Shown piece after piece: positions 51,147-59,326 of a stretch of 64,000 bases of DNA. The notes beneath the pieces were generated by a model. The model worked only from the letters and a program-made list of their open reading frames with translations. It searched no databases and was not told the DNA's origin. A program made the position numbers and the translations under genes. Position 1 is the stretch's first letter; each line of letters opens with the position of its first letter. The stretch is from NCBI GenBank assembly GCA_963793415.1, contig CAWCAC010000002.1, positions 558,001 to 622,000 on the forward strand, given 5' to 3'. Source of the stretch: CAXMST01 sp963793415 (GTDB lineage: Bacteria; Actinomycetota; Thermoleophilia; Solirubrobacterales; 70-9).

Positions 51147-52304
51147 ATGCCGACCGAACACCCGACCCTCACCGAAGAGCAGTTCGAGGCCTTCGGGCGC
51201 GAGCTCGACGCGATCCGCGCCAGGCACGTCGACGACCTCGGCGAGCGTGATGCCGACTACATCAACAAGGTGATCCGGGCCCAGCGCGGCCTCGAGGTCG
51301 CCGGCCGCGGTCTGCTGATGCTCGGCTTCCTGCCGCCCGCCTGGCTCGCGGGGACGGCGGCGCTGTCGGTCTCGAAGATCCTCGACAACATGGAGATCGG
51401 CCACAACGTGATGCACGGTCAGTACGACTGGATGAAGGACCCGCGCCTCAACGGCCACACCTTCGAGTGGGACACGGCCTGCCCGGGCGACCAGTGGCGT
51501 CACTCCCACAACTACATGCACCACACGCACACGAACGTGCAGGGCAAGGACCGCGACATCGGCTACGGCGTCCTGCGCATGTCCGAGGACCAGGAGTGGA
51601 CCCCGTATTACCTCGGCAACCCGGTCTACGCGGCGCTGCTGGCGATCTTCTTCCAGTACGGAGTCGCCCTCCACGACCTCGAGACCGAGCGGATCGCGGC
51701 CGGCGAGGTCGGGCTTGGCGACAAGAAGGAGATGGCGGCCGAGATCTGGCGCAAGGTCCGCGGGCAGTGGCTCAAGGACTACGTGCTCTTCCCGGTTCTC
51801 TCGGGACCGTCGTTCCCGTTCGTGCTCGCCGGTAATGCGACCGCGAACCTGGCCCGCAACCTGTGGTCGTTCACGATCATCTTCTGCGGCCACTTCCCCG
51901 ACGGGACCCAGGAGTTCACCGAGGAGGAGACCGAGAACGAGACGCGCGGCCAGTGGTACTTCCGGCAGCTGCTCGGCTCGGCCAACCTGACCGGAGGCAA
52001 GCTCTTCCACGTCATGTCCGGCAACCTCAGCCACCAGATCGAGCACCACCTGTTCCCGGATATCCCGGCACACCGCTACGCCGAGATCTCAGTCGAGGTG
52101 CGCGAGATCTGTGAGCGCCACGGGCTTCCCTACAACTCCGGCCCGCTGCACAGCCAGTTCGGTTCGGTCGTTCGCAAGATCGCCAAGCTCGCCCTGCCTG
52201 ACCGGATCTGGGGCCGTGGGGGCGACGAGTCGTCGGAGCCCGCTGCCCTGACGGTCGTGCCCGAGCCCCCGGCCGCTGCGGAGGCCGAGCCGGTTGCCGC
52301 CTAG
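51147..52304 (+). CDS. Membrane fatty-acid (acyl-CoA) desaturase
   Basis: 385 residues. Three histidine boxes hold the di-iron centre: GHNVMHGQ, HSHNYMHHTHT and HQIEHHLFPDIP. Hydrophobic segments lie at about 52-75, 160-175 and 215-250. Introduces a double bond into long acyl chains using electrons from the upstream reductase. AAGGAGGAG precedes the ATG. The last 35 residues are Pro/Glu/Ala-rich and probably disordered. Confidence 0.94.
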   Translation: MPTEHPTLTEEQFEAFGRELDAIRARHVDDLGERDADYINKVIRAQRGLEVAGRGLLMLGFLPPAWLAGTAALSVSKILDNMEIGHNVMHGQYDWMKDPRLNGHTFEWDTACPGDQWRHSHNYMHHTHTNVQGKDRDIGYGVLRMSEDQEWTPYYLGNPVYAALLAIFFQYGVALHDLETERIAAGEVGLGDKKEMAAEIWRKVRGQWLKDYVLFPVLSGPSFPFVLAGNATANLARNLWSFTIIFCGHFPDGTQEFTEEETENETRGQWYFRQLLGSANLTGGKLFHVMSGNLSHQIEHHLFPDIPAHRYAEISVEVREICERHGLPYNSGPLHSQFGSVVRKIAKLALPDRIWGRGGDESSEPAALTVVPEPPAAAEAEPVAA

Positions 52305-52332
52305 CCCGCGCGACTCTGAGAGGATCCCGGCC

Positions 52333-52608
52333 GTGGGACTGAGTAAAGCGGAGCGACGCAAGGACACCGTGCAGGTCGTGGTCGAGGCGGGGGCCACCCA
52401 CGCCGGCCGGATCGCCGGCATCGTCGCCGGCGCCGTTCGCGACGTGACCCGCGAGATCGGCGACTTCGCGACCGAGGTGTTCGAGATCCGCGAGGCCTCG
52501 GAGCGGGCCGCCGCCGACGCGGGCGAGTACGTCGACGCCGATCAGGCGTCGGGGGAGCCGGCCACCGAGCCCGAGCTCGAGCCGGGGGACTCGCCGGCCG
52601 CGCGCTGA
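52333..52608 (+). CDS. Small hypothetical protein
   Basis: 91 residues from GTG. One helix rich in Ala/Gly/Val (VEAGATHAGRIAGIVAGAVRDV) followed by an acidic tail (TREIGDFATEVFEIREASERA, then Asp/Glu/Pro). No family recognised. It follows the desaturase by 28 nt and may be read through from it. Confidence 0.45.
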   Translation: MGLSKAERRKDTVQVVVEAGATHAGRIAGIVAGAVRDVTREIGDFATEVFEIREASERAAADAGEYVDADQASGEPATEPELEPGDSPAAR

Positions 52609-52633
52609 GAAGGCGGGCGGACGGATCCTGCCG

Positions 52634-52874
52634 TTGTGGTCGAGCTCGACTGCTACGGACCCGGCGCGCTCTCGAGCAGCTCCTCGAGCGGCTCGAGTCG
52701 GAGCGGGCTCCGATGACTGTCGTCGCGACGCCGGCGACCGCGAACGCCCCCTCGAACGGACTCTGCGGCAAGCTCGGCTTCGAGTTGGTCGCCGAGGGGA
52801 TCGAGATCACCTTCCGGGAGCAGACGCTGATCTGCAACGAGTGGCGCCTGCAACTGCCGCGGGGCGCCGATTAG
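52634..52874 (+). pseudogene. GNAT acetyltransferase C-terminal fragment
   Basis: In one frame the DNA reads RRALEQLLERLESERAPM, TANAPSNGLCGKLGFELVAEG and ICNEWRLQL before a stop at 52872. The N-A-P-S-N-x-L-C-x-K-L-G-F motif and the final C-N-x-W-R-L are the acetyl-CoA-binding end and last strand of GNAT enzymes. The N-terminal two thirds are missing. The remnant ORF from ATG 52713 has 53 codons. Confidence 0.6.
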
Positions 52875-52952
52875 TCTCGCGGGCGGCGCCGGTCCTCATG
52901 GGTGACGATCGGGAAAGCGGAACGGCGCGAGGGCGCCAAGGAGGCGAGGAAG

Positions 52953-53336
52953 ATGTTCACCGAGAACAAGGCATTCAGCGGTTTTGCGGTCGACGACGTC
53001 GACGCGGCCAAGGACTTCTACGGGAACACGCTCGGGATCAGGGTCAGCGACGGCGAGATGGGGATCCTCGAGCTCGACCTGGCCGGCCGCGAGGCACCCG
53101 TGATCATCTACCCGAAGCCCGACCACGAGCCCGCCGCGTTCACGATCCTCAACTTCCCCGTCGAGGACATCGAGGCCGCGGTTGCCGAGCTGCGCAGCCG
53201 CGGTGTCGAGTTCGAGCACTACGAGGGCACCGACGTCGAAACCGACGAGAGCGGGATCTTTCGCGGCGGCGGCCCGCTGATCGCATGGTTCACCGACCCC
53301 GCCGGCAACGTCCTGTCGGTGATCGAAGCGAGCTGA
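52953..53336 (+). CDS. VOC/glyoxalase-family protein
   Basis: 127 residues from ATG 52953, with AGGCGAGGAAG before it. Two beta-alpha-beta3 halves: SGFAVDDVDAAKDFYGNTLGI, then FTILNFPVEDIEAAVAELRSRGV and WFTDPAGNVLSVIEAS. The closing D-P-x-G-N-x-L-x-x-x-E supplies the metal Glu. It acts as a dimer in the usual plan; substrate unknown. Confidence 0.88.
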   Translation: MFTENKAFSGFAVDDVDAAKDFYGNTLGIRVSDGEMGILELDLAGREAPVIIYPKPDHEPAAFTILNFPVEDIEAAVAELRSRGVEFEHYEGTDVETDESGIFRGGGPLIAWFTDPAGNVLSVIEAS

Positions 53337-53340
53337 GCGA

Positions 53341-53430
53341 AGGGCCCGGAGGGGTGTGGTCGTCCGAGGGTGGCCTTCGAGGGCCCAGGCCGGGTATTTG
53401 CAGTGAGGGTGAGGTGGAGGAGGGTGCCGG
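53341..53430 (+). repeat. Dispersed intergenic repeat, copy 1
   Basis: Contains the blocks GTCGTCCGAGG, GGCCCAGGCCGG and TTTGCAGTGAGGG in order, as do 63760-63880 and, inverted, 53636-53750. Non-coding. Confidence 0.6.
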
Positions 53431-53516
53431 CCGCGCCGAGGCGGGGCCGGGCCGTCCTTTGTCACGTGAGGCGCACGGGCGTCACGGTCTCGTAGCTGTT
53501 TCTGAGAGCGCTTTCG

Positions 53517-53561
53517 CGAGGGGACGATTTGCCTGAACTATTCCGGCAAAGTGTCCCCTCG
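53517..53561. repeat. Long interrupted hairpin
   Basis: CGAGGGGAC/GTCCCCTCG (9 bp) outside and TTGCC/GGCAA (5 bp) inside, with 3-nt bulges and an 11-nt apical loop. No T-run follows, so it is more likely a REP-like element or RNA structure than a terminator. Confidence 0.55.
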
Positions 53562-53635
53562 TCCCAGCCGCACCGGGAATCCACCCCGAAATCGCAACGA
53601 AACACGCGCCCCGTGTGACCAACCTCAAACCGCAC

Positions 53636-53750
53636 CCCTTCCCTCACTGCAATCTCAGCCCGGTCGAACCCTGCAGCCACAACCCGAGACAACACGCGCC
53701 CTGGACCACCCCCAAACCCGACCGACCCTTGCGCTCGGCCCCCGCCCGAT
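53636..53750 (-). repeat. Dispersed intergenic repeat, copy 2 (inverted)
   Basis: On the minus strand it carries TTGCAGTGAGGGAAGGGG (53654 back to 53637), with GGTTCGACCGGGCTGAGA just before it. Together with copy 1 it forms a large imperfect inverted repeat around the hairpin at 53517. Confidence 0.55.
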
Positions 53751-53755
53751 AGCCT
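53750..53755 (+). promoter_or_regulatory. -10 TAGCCT, 7 nt before ATG 53763
   Basis: TANNNT hexamer; leaderless alcohol dehydrogenase transcript. Confidence 0.5.
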
Positions 53756-53762
53756 CACCTCC

Positions 53763-54803
53763 ATGCGCGCGACCGTGATGTACGAGGCCGGTGACGTTCG
53801 GGTCGAGGAGGTTCCCGACGCGGCGATCGCCGAGCCCACCGACGCCGTCCTGCGGATCACCCGGGCCTGCATCTGCGGCAGCGACCTCTGGCCCTACAAG
53901 AAGATGGAGGCCGATCCCGAGGGCGTGGGCGCGCCGATGGGCCATGAGTTCATCGGCATCGTCGAGGAGGTCGGAGCCGACGTCTCCACGGTCGCCGCCG
54001 GCGATTTGGTCGTCGCTCCCTTCATCTACTCGGACGGCACCTGCGACTTCTGCGAGGAGGGTCTGCCGAGCTCCTGCATCCACGGCGGGATCTGGGGGCG
54101 CAACGGGGTCGGCGGCGGTCAGGCGGAGGCGATCCGCGTCCCGCAGGCCGACGGCACCCTGGTCAAGCTTCCGGTCGGGCCCGACAACGAGTTGATGCCG
54201 GGCCTGCTCACCCTCTCCGACGTGATGGGGACCGGCCACCACGCCGCCGTCTCTGCCCGGGTCCGCCCCGGGGTGACCGCGGCCGTGATCGGCGACGGCG
54301 CCGTCGGGCTCTGCGGCGTGATCGCTGCGAAGCGGCTCGGGGCCGAGCGGATCATCATCCTCGGCCACCACACCGACCGCACCAGGCTCGCGCTCGAGCT
54401 CGGTGCCACGGACGTCGTCGAGGAACGCGGCCGTGCCGCGACCGAGTTCGTCCGTGAGCTGACCGGGGGAGAGGGCGCCCATTCGGTGCTCGAGTGCGTC
54501 GGCCTCGAGGACGCCTTCCAGACGGCGATGCGGATCGCCCGGCCCGGAGGCGCCGTCGGCCGCGTCGGCGTTCCCCAGTTCGACTCCCTGCCCGCCGCCG
54601 GCATCGGCTTCGTCAACAACATCACCGTCAGTGGCGGCATCGCCCCGGCCCGCGCCTACATCGACGAGTTGCTGCCCGACGTGCTGGAGGGCAAGATCGA
54701 GCCGGGCCGCGTCTTCGACAGCGAGATCGGCCTCGACGAGGTCCCGGACGGCTACCGCTCGATGAACGAGCGCCAGTCGCTCAAGGTTCTGGTCAAGCCC
54801 TGA
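53763..54803 (+). CDS. Zinc-dependent alcohol dehydrogenase (MDR family)
   Basis: 346 residues. The catalytic zinc set includes Cys of ACICGSDLWPY (near 38) and the H-E of PMGHEFIGIV. The structural-zinc lobe is reduced: only CDFC and one more Cys (SSCIHGG) rather than four evenly spaced, so that site may be altered. The NAD domain has AAVIGDGAVGLCGVIAAKRLG. Oxidises alcohols or reduces aldehydes; substrate unknown. Leaderless start. Confidence 0.9.
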   Translation: MRATVMYEAGDVRVEEVPDAAIAEPTDAVLRITRACICGSDLWPYKKMEADPEGVGAPMGHEFIGIVEEVGADVSTVAAGDLVVAPFIYSDGTCDFCEEGLPSSCIHGGIWGRNGVGGGQAEAIRVPQADGTLVKLPVGPDNELMPGLLTLSDVMGTGHHAAVSARVRPGVTAAVIGDGAVGLCGVIAAKRLGAERIIILGHHTDRTRLALELGATDVVEERGRAATEFVRELTGGEGAHSVLECVGLEDAFQTAMRIARPGGAVGRVGVPQFDSLPAAGIGFVNNITVSGGIAPARAYIDELLPDVLEGKIEPGRVFDSEIGLDEVPDGYRSMNERQSLKVLVKP

Positions 54804-54814
54804 GCGGTCCGGGG

Positions 54815-54820
54815 TAGCTT
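54815..54820 (+). promoter_or_regulatory. -10 TAGCTT, 7 nt before ATG 54828
   Basis: TANNNT hexamer only 12 nt after the preceding stop; the FHA gene has its own promoter. Confidence 0.5.
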
Positions 54821-54827
54821 TCGCCCT

Positions 54828-55505
54828 ATGAACGACGATCGAGGTCCGAAGGCCGTCACCGGCGGCGAGCTCAAGGAGCAGATCGAGGCCGAGCGCGAGG
54901 GCAGGCCGTTCCTCGTCTATCGCAATGAGGACGGGGCCCAGCAGATCCTGATCGTGGCCGAGGGCCGGACCGAGTTGTGGGTCGGCCGCGCCGCGTCCGC
55001 GGACATCACGCTCGACTGGGACCGGGAGGTCTCGAAGCTGCACGCTCACCTCGAGGTCGTCGGCGACGACTGCACGCTCGTCGACGACGGGCTCTCGACC
55101 AACGGCTCCTACGTCAACGAGGAGCGCGTATCCGGCCGCAAGCGCCTCTCCGACGGCGACATCGTCCGCACCGGCCGCACCCGGATCCTGTTCCGAGCCC
55201 CGGGCGCGAAGGGTGAGTCGACCGTGATCTCGACCGACGCGCTCAGCGCCGCCGGGATCTCGCCCGCGCAGCGCCGGGTTCTCGTCGCGCTCTGCCGGCC
55301 GTTCAAGGACGGGACGTCGTTCGCGACCCCGGCCGGGAACGCCGAGATTGCCGCGGAGCTGCACCTCAGCGTCGACGCGGTCAAGACCCACCTGCGCGCC
55401 CTGTTCGAGAAGTTCGACCTGGCCGAGGTGCCCCAGAACCAGAAGCGGGTCGCGCTCGTCCAGCGGGCGATGCAGAGCGGCCTGATCAGCGCCCGCGACC
55501 TCTGA
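54828..55505 (+). CDS. FHA-domain protein with C-terminal LuxR-like HTH
   Basis: 225 residues. FHA domain at about 48-125: LWVGRAASADITLDWDREVSKLHAHLEV and DDGLSTNGSYVNEERV show the G-R, S-x-x-H and N-G phosphothreonine-binding residues. The C-terminal domain (about 145-220) reads LSAAGISPAQRRVLVALCRP, then NAEIAAELHLSVDAVKTHLRALFEKF, a GerE-type HTH. It probably links Ser/Thr-kinase signalling to transcription; no kinase gene is in the window. Confidence 0.85.
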   Translation: MNDDRGPKAVTGGELKEQIEAEREGRPFLVYRNEDGAQQILIVAEGRTELWVGRAASADITLDWDREVSKLHAHLEVVGDDCTLVDDGLSTNGSYVNEERVSGRKRLSDGDIVRTGRTRILFRAPGAKGESTVISTDALSAAGISPAQRRVLVALCRPFKDGTSFATPAGNAEIAAELHLSVDAVKTHLRALFEKFDLAEVPQNQKRVALVQRAMQSGLISARDL

Positions 55506-55535
55506 GCCCCGACGTCTGAGCCGACGCTCCGACCC

Positions 55536-56327
55536 TCAGGCCGCCTGCACCTCTGAGTCCGGCACTGCGCTCGCGTCGAGCAGCACACTCGTGACCAGGC
55601 CGGGGTTGTCCCAGTTCGGGGTGTGGCCGCAGCCCGGAAGCAGGACGAAGCGGCTACCGGGCGGGCGTCGATTCGGCTTCGGCGGCGCCACCAGCCGGTC
55701 GAGCTCGCCCCAGGCGATCGTGACCGGGACCCGGACCTCGTCCGGATCCTCGAAGACGTGGCGGCGCATCTCCGCGTTCGAGGCGTCGTAGCCGGGCGCG
55801 TCGATCCAGTTGCTGATCATCCTCACGCCGTCCTCGGTCGGCACGTTCTCGGGCCGGCCGACGACGGTGCGAAGCATCTTCGTCCTCGTCGACTCGTGCC
55901 GGGCGGCGGCGAGGACGAGCGGCTTCAGGCGCTTGGCGAGGCCACGGGTGTTGACCGAGCGCGGCCCGAGCGGGTTCTGCCAGAGGCCGGCGGGGGAGAG
56001 CAGACAGGCGGAGGCCGCGTTGCCGGCCTTCGCCATCTCGAGCGCGACCCAGCCGCCGAGCGAGTTGCCGGCGACATGCGGGCGCTCGATCCCGAGACCG
56101 CCGAGGAAGACGGAGATCTCCGCGGCCATCGCGGCGGCGGTCGGGGGGATCTCGTCGCCGAGCGGCTCCGACTCCCCGAAGCCGGGCATGTCGAGTGCGA
56201 CCACGTCGCGTTCGAGGGCGAGAGCCTCGAGCTGCGGGTCCCAGACGAGCTTCGTCGCGCCGAGCCCGTGCAGGAGCACGAGCGGCGGTCCCGATCCGAT
56301 CCGGTTGTATGCGAGGCGCGGCTGCAT
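55536..56327 (-). CDS. Alpha/beta hydrolase (Ser nucleophile)
   Basis: 263 residues from ATG 56327. Motifs: LVLLHGLGATKLVW (oxyanion), DMPGFGESEP, the nucleophile elbow VAGNSLGGWVALEM (G-N-S-L-G-G), the acid in IAWGELDRLV, and His in LLPGCGHTPNWDNP. This is the classic esterase/C-C hydrolase plan, distinct from the Asp-type enzyme at 13.9 kb. GATAAT lies 6 nt before this ATG; an in-frame ATG at 56354 is less favoured. Confidence 0.88.
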   Translation of the reverse strand: MQPRLAYNRIGSGPPLVLLHGLGATKLVWDPQLEALALERDVVALDMPGFGESEPLGDEIPPTAAAMAAEISVFLGGLGIERPHVAGNSLGGWVALEMAKAGNAASACLLSPAGLWQNPLGPRSVNTRGLAKRLKPLVLAAARHESTRTKMLRTVVGRPENVPTEDGVRMISNWIDAPGYDASNAEMRRHVFEDPDEVRVPVTIAWGELDRLVAPPKPNRRPPGSRFVLLPGCGHTPNWDNPGLVTSVLLDASAVPDSEVQAA

Positions 56328-56405
56328 TGCCTGATTATCGGCGAGAAGGCCCATCGGCAGGAGAACGCGGCGCGTCGCGACCCGGACCAGGGCCGGTCGA
56401 TGATC

Positions 56406-56411
56406 TAGCTT
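56406..56411 (+). promoter_or_regulatory. -10 TAGCTT, 7 nt before GTG 56419
   Basis: TANNNT hexamer; selects GTG 56419 over the overlapping TTG at 56410. Confidence 0.55.
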
Positions 56412-56418
56412 GGAGCGC

Positions 56419-58134
56419 GTGAGAGCCCCGCTCATCGCCGTTCTGGCGCTGCTCGCGTCGTTCGGCCTCGGCCCTGCAGCCGCCGCCCAGGCCGAGGAGA
56501 ACCCGGCCGGACAGCCGCCGTTCGGAGCCGAGCCCGTGCCCGAGCTGACTCTGATCGAGAGCCGGGCGGAGGTCCCCCCGGGCTTCGAGCTCAGCGCCGG
56601 CGAGGCGATCGCGATCGCCGACGCGGCCGGAAACGTCGTCGATGAGCGCGCCGAGACCCCGGAGATGGAGGCTGTCGCGTTCACGCGCGGCCCGGACAGC
56701 TGGCAGATCTCCTACTTCGACGGCCCGTCCGACGACGGCGAGGGGTCCGAGGTCGCACAGGCGATCGTCGACGACCGGACGGGCACGGTGATCGAGGCCT
56801 GGCGCGATCACCAGGTCGAGGTCAAGCTCGCTCGCGGCTACGAGGATGCTGTTGCCGGCAACGTCAACGAGGCCTGGGCCTGGATCCCGCTCTGCCTGCT
56901 CTTCTTCCTGCCGTTCTTCGACCCGCGCCGTCCCTTCCGGCTCCTGCACCTCGACCTGCTCGTGCTGCTCGCCTTCAGCGCCTCGCTCTTCTTCTTCAAC
57001 AAGGGCGAGATCGAGCTCTCGGTGCCGCTCGTCTACCCGCTGCTCGCCTACCTGTTCGTGCGGATGCTGATCGCCGGATTCAAACCGCGCCGCGAGCGCG
57101 GGCCTCTGATCCCGATCGTGCCGGTGCGCTGGCTTGTGTGGGGCGCCGTGGCGCTGCTGCTCGGGCGGGCCGCCTTCAACCTGGTCGACTCGCAGGTGAT
57201 CGACATCGGCTTCGCGGGGGTCGTCGGCGCCGATCGGATCGGCTCCGGGCAGGCGATCTACGACGGCAGCTTCACGCCGCTGATCGACCGCGGCGACTCC
57301 TACGGCCCGTTCAACTACCTGCTCTACGTCCCCTTCGAGCAGCTCTTCCCGTGGGGCGGAGGCCTCGAGGGCCTGCCGGCGGCGCACGCCTTCACGATCG
57401 CGATGGACCTGCTCGTCGTCGGCCTGCTGGTGCTCTGCGGTCGCCGCTTGCGCGGCGGCGCCGAGGGAAGGGCGCTTGGCGTCGCGCTCGCCTGGGCCTG
57501 GCTCGCCTATCCCTTCACCCTCTACGCACTCAACGTCAACGGCAACGACGAGCTCGTCGCGGCGACGATGCTGGGCGCGCTGCTCCTGCTCGGCTCCGCT
57601 CCCGCGCGGGGTGTCGTCGTGGCGCTCGGGGCGGCCGCGAAGTTCGGCCCGCTCGGGCTCGCGCCTCTGTTCGCCGCCGGCACCGGCGAGCGGCGCTGGC
57701 GCGAGACGGTGCTGTTTGCGATCCCGTTCGTGATCGTCTGGGCGCTGGTGCTGCTGCCGCTGCTCCCCGACGGCGGCTTCGGGGAGTTCTACGACCGCAC
57801 CTTCGGTTACCAGGCCTCGCGCGGCTCGCCGTTCAGCGTCTGGGGTCTCGAGCCCTCGCTCGAGAGCCTGCAGAGCGCCGCCCGGGCGCTGCCGGTGCTG
57901 CTCGGGGTCGCCTTCTTCTTCATCCCGAAGCGCCGCGACGCCGTCCAGATCGCCGCGCTCGGCGCCGCGCTGCTGATCGCCACGCAGGTCGGCTCCACGC
58001 ACTGGTTCTACTTCTTCATCCTCTGGTGGACGCCGTTCGTGCTGGTCGGCTTGTTCGCGAACCAGGAGCGGATCGCGGGCGCCGGTCCCGGCACGGATGC
58101 GGACCTGCCCCGGGCGTCAGCTGCCGGTCACTGA
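56419..58134 (+). CDS. Polytopic membrane protein, GT-C-like, with N-terminal extracytoplasmic domain
   Basis: 571 residues. Signal/anchor helix at about 5-22. An extracytoplasmic domain to about 145 ends in IVDDRTGTVIEAWRDHQVEVKLARGY, similar to a PepSY/YPEB strand-helix unit. Then about ten membrane helices. A loop with GQAIYDGSF and SYGPFNYLLYVPFEQLFP resembles GT87/DUF2029-type polyprenyl-phosphate sugar transferases, with Asp residues in the first large loop (VDSQVIDIG). Probably a membrane glycosyltransferase, but donor and acceptor are unknown. Confidence 0.6.
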   Translation: MRAPLIAVLALLASFGLGPAAAAQAEENPAGQPPFGAEPVPELTLIESRAEVPPGFELSAGEAIAIADAAGNVVDERAETPEMEAVAFTRGPDSWQISYFDGPSDDGEGSEVAQAIVDDRTGTVIEAWRDHQVEVKLARGYEDAVAGNVNEAWAWIPLCLLFFLPFFDPRRPFRLLHLDLLVLLAFSASLFFFNKGEIELSVPLVYPLLAYLFVRMLIAGFKPRRERGPLIPIVPVRWLVWGAVALLLGRAAFNLVDSQVIDIGFAGVVGADRIGSGQAIYDGSFTPLIDRGDSYGPFNYLLYVPFEQLFPWGGGLEGLPAAHAFTIAMDLLVVGLLVLCGRRLRGGAEGRALGVALAWAWLAYPFTLYALNVNGNDELVAATMLGALLLLGSAPARGVVVALGAAAKFGPLGLAPLFAAGTGERRWRETVLFAIPFVIVWALVLLPLLPDGGFGEFYDRTFGYQASRGSPFSVWGLEPSLESLQSAARALPVLLGVAFFFIPKRRDAVQIAALGAALLIATQVGSTHWFYFFILWWTPFVLVGLFANQERIAGAGPGTDADLPRASAAGH

Positions 58135-58185
58135 CCGCAGGCCTAAGTCCGGCGTACACAGCGTCCTCAGCGGCGCCCGGCCGGC

Positions 58186-59067
58186 TCAGCGGGCCAATGG
58201 CGTTCGCAGCTCGCCGAGCTGCGGAGAGCTGACCACGCACTCATCGCCGTCGCTGAGCCAGACTCGCGGTTTGCGGGTGCTGCCCACCCCGGCGGGCGTG
58301 CCGGTCGAGACGATGTCTCCGGGCTCCAGGGTCATCAGCTTCGAGAGGTGGGCGACCAGCTCGGCGACGCCAAAGATCAGGTCGCCGGTGTCGGACTCCT
58401 GCATGCGCTCGCCGTTGAGGTCGAGCGCGATCCCGATCGCGTCGGCAGCCCCGGCCTCGTCCGGCGTGACCAGCCACGGCCCGCACGGAGCGCTGCCGTC
58501 GAAGACCTTGCCCGGGATCCACTGCGGCGTCTGGAACTGGAGGTCGCGGGCGGAGAGGTCGTTGAGCAGGGTGTAGCCGGCGACGTGGGCGAGGGCGTCG
58601 GCCTCGGTGACGTTCGCGGCGCGGGATCCGATCACGAAGGCCACCTCGGCCTCGTAGTCGACCTTCTCGCTCACGGCCGGGAGCGTCACCGTCGCACCGG
58701 GCGCCGCCAGCGCGTTGGCGAACTTGGCGAAGAAGGTCGGCGCCGAGGGCGGCTCCATCCCTGCCTCCTCGGCATGAGCGCGGTAGTTGAGCCCGATGCA
58801 GACGATCTTCTGCGGGTCGGTGACCGGCGGCAGTAGCTCGATCTCGGCGAGCGCCGGCCCGGTCTCGCCCGACTCCGCGGCGGCTGAGATCTCCTGCGCG
58901 GAGGAGATCCCGAGCAGCGCCCGCAGGCCGGTCGGCAAGGCGGCCGCCCTCGCGCCGGGGGCCGGCGCGCCGTCGCGGCCGAGGGCGTCCCAGAGGTCGA
59001 CGACGGCGTCGTCGCGGATAGCCCCCGCCCGCACCCCGCGCTCGCTCCCGTAGCTGACCAGCTTCAT
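58186..59067 (-). CDS. Fumarylacetoacetate hydrolase-family protein
   Basis: 293 residues. The N-terminal small domain is followed by the FAH core: KIVCIGLNYRAHAEEAG, PTFFAKFANALAAPG, and VDYEAEVAFVIG supplying the metal Glu pair. GYTLLNDLSARDLQ holds the third acid, and GDIVSTGTPAGVG the oxyanion loop. Catalyses C-C cleavage or decarboxylation of ring-opened catabolites (HpcE/ureidoglycolate-lyase-like group). TAGGGT lies 8 nt before the ATG. Confidence 0.92.
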   Translation of the reverse strand: MKLVSYGSERGVRAGAIRDDAVVDLWDALGRDGAPAPGARAAALPTGLRALLGISSAQEISAAAESGETGPALAEIELLPPVTDPQKIVCIGLNYRAHAEEAGMEPPSAPTFFAKFANALAAPGATVTLPAVSEKVDYEAEVAFVIGSRAANVTEADALAHVAGYTLLNDLSARDLQFQTPQWIPGKVFDGSAPCGPWLVTPDEAGAADAIGIALDLNGERMQESDTGDLIFGVAELVAHLSKLMTLEPGDIVSTGTPAGVGSTRKPRVWLSDGDECVVSSPQLGELRTPLAR

Positions 59068-59075
59068 CCCGCAGG

Positions 59076-59081
59076 ACCCTA
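59076..59081 (-). promoter_or_regulatory. -10 TAGGGT, 8 nt before ATG 59067
   Basis: TANNNT hexamer on the minus strand. Confidence 0.5.
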
Positions 59082-59163
59082 TCCGCCCGTGCCATAATCG
59101 CCCGCCCCGGGCCTCTGGCCCGGCCTCAGGGGCCGTCGATCGGGTTTCGCCGGACTCCCTCGA

Positions 59164-59237
<74 letters not shown>

Positions 59238-59314
59238 TCTCACCCTGAGCGCCTGCGCCCGGTCGATGCGCAGGCGCGTGGCAGCGGTCCTATTCGCCGT
59301 GGCCGGTGCGGCAG

Positions 59315-59320
59315 TAGATT
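59315..59320 (+). promoter_or_regulatory. -10 TAGATT, 6 nt before ATG 59327
   Basis: TANNNT hexamer; leaderless. Confidence 0.55.
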
Positions 59321-59326
59321 GGGCCG

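Noticed and set aside
52634..53536. 300-codon ORF covering the GNAT remnant and VOC gene
   Set aside because: Arg-rich shadow frame; the VOC frame from 52953 and the GNAT-like frame both show real family motifs.
53517..53561. Terminator call for the long hairpin
   Set aside because: Not near a gene end on either strand (181 nt from the nearest stop) and lacks a T-run.
56335..58002. 555-codon minus-strand ORF opposite the membrane protein
   Set aside because: Low-complexity Arg/Glu/Gln shadow typical of high-GC antisense frames.
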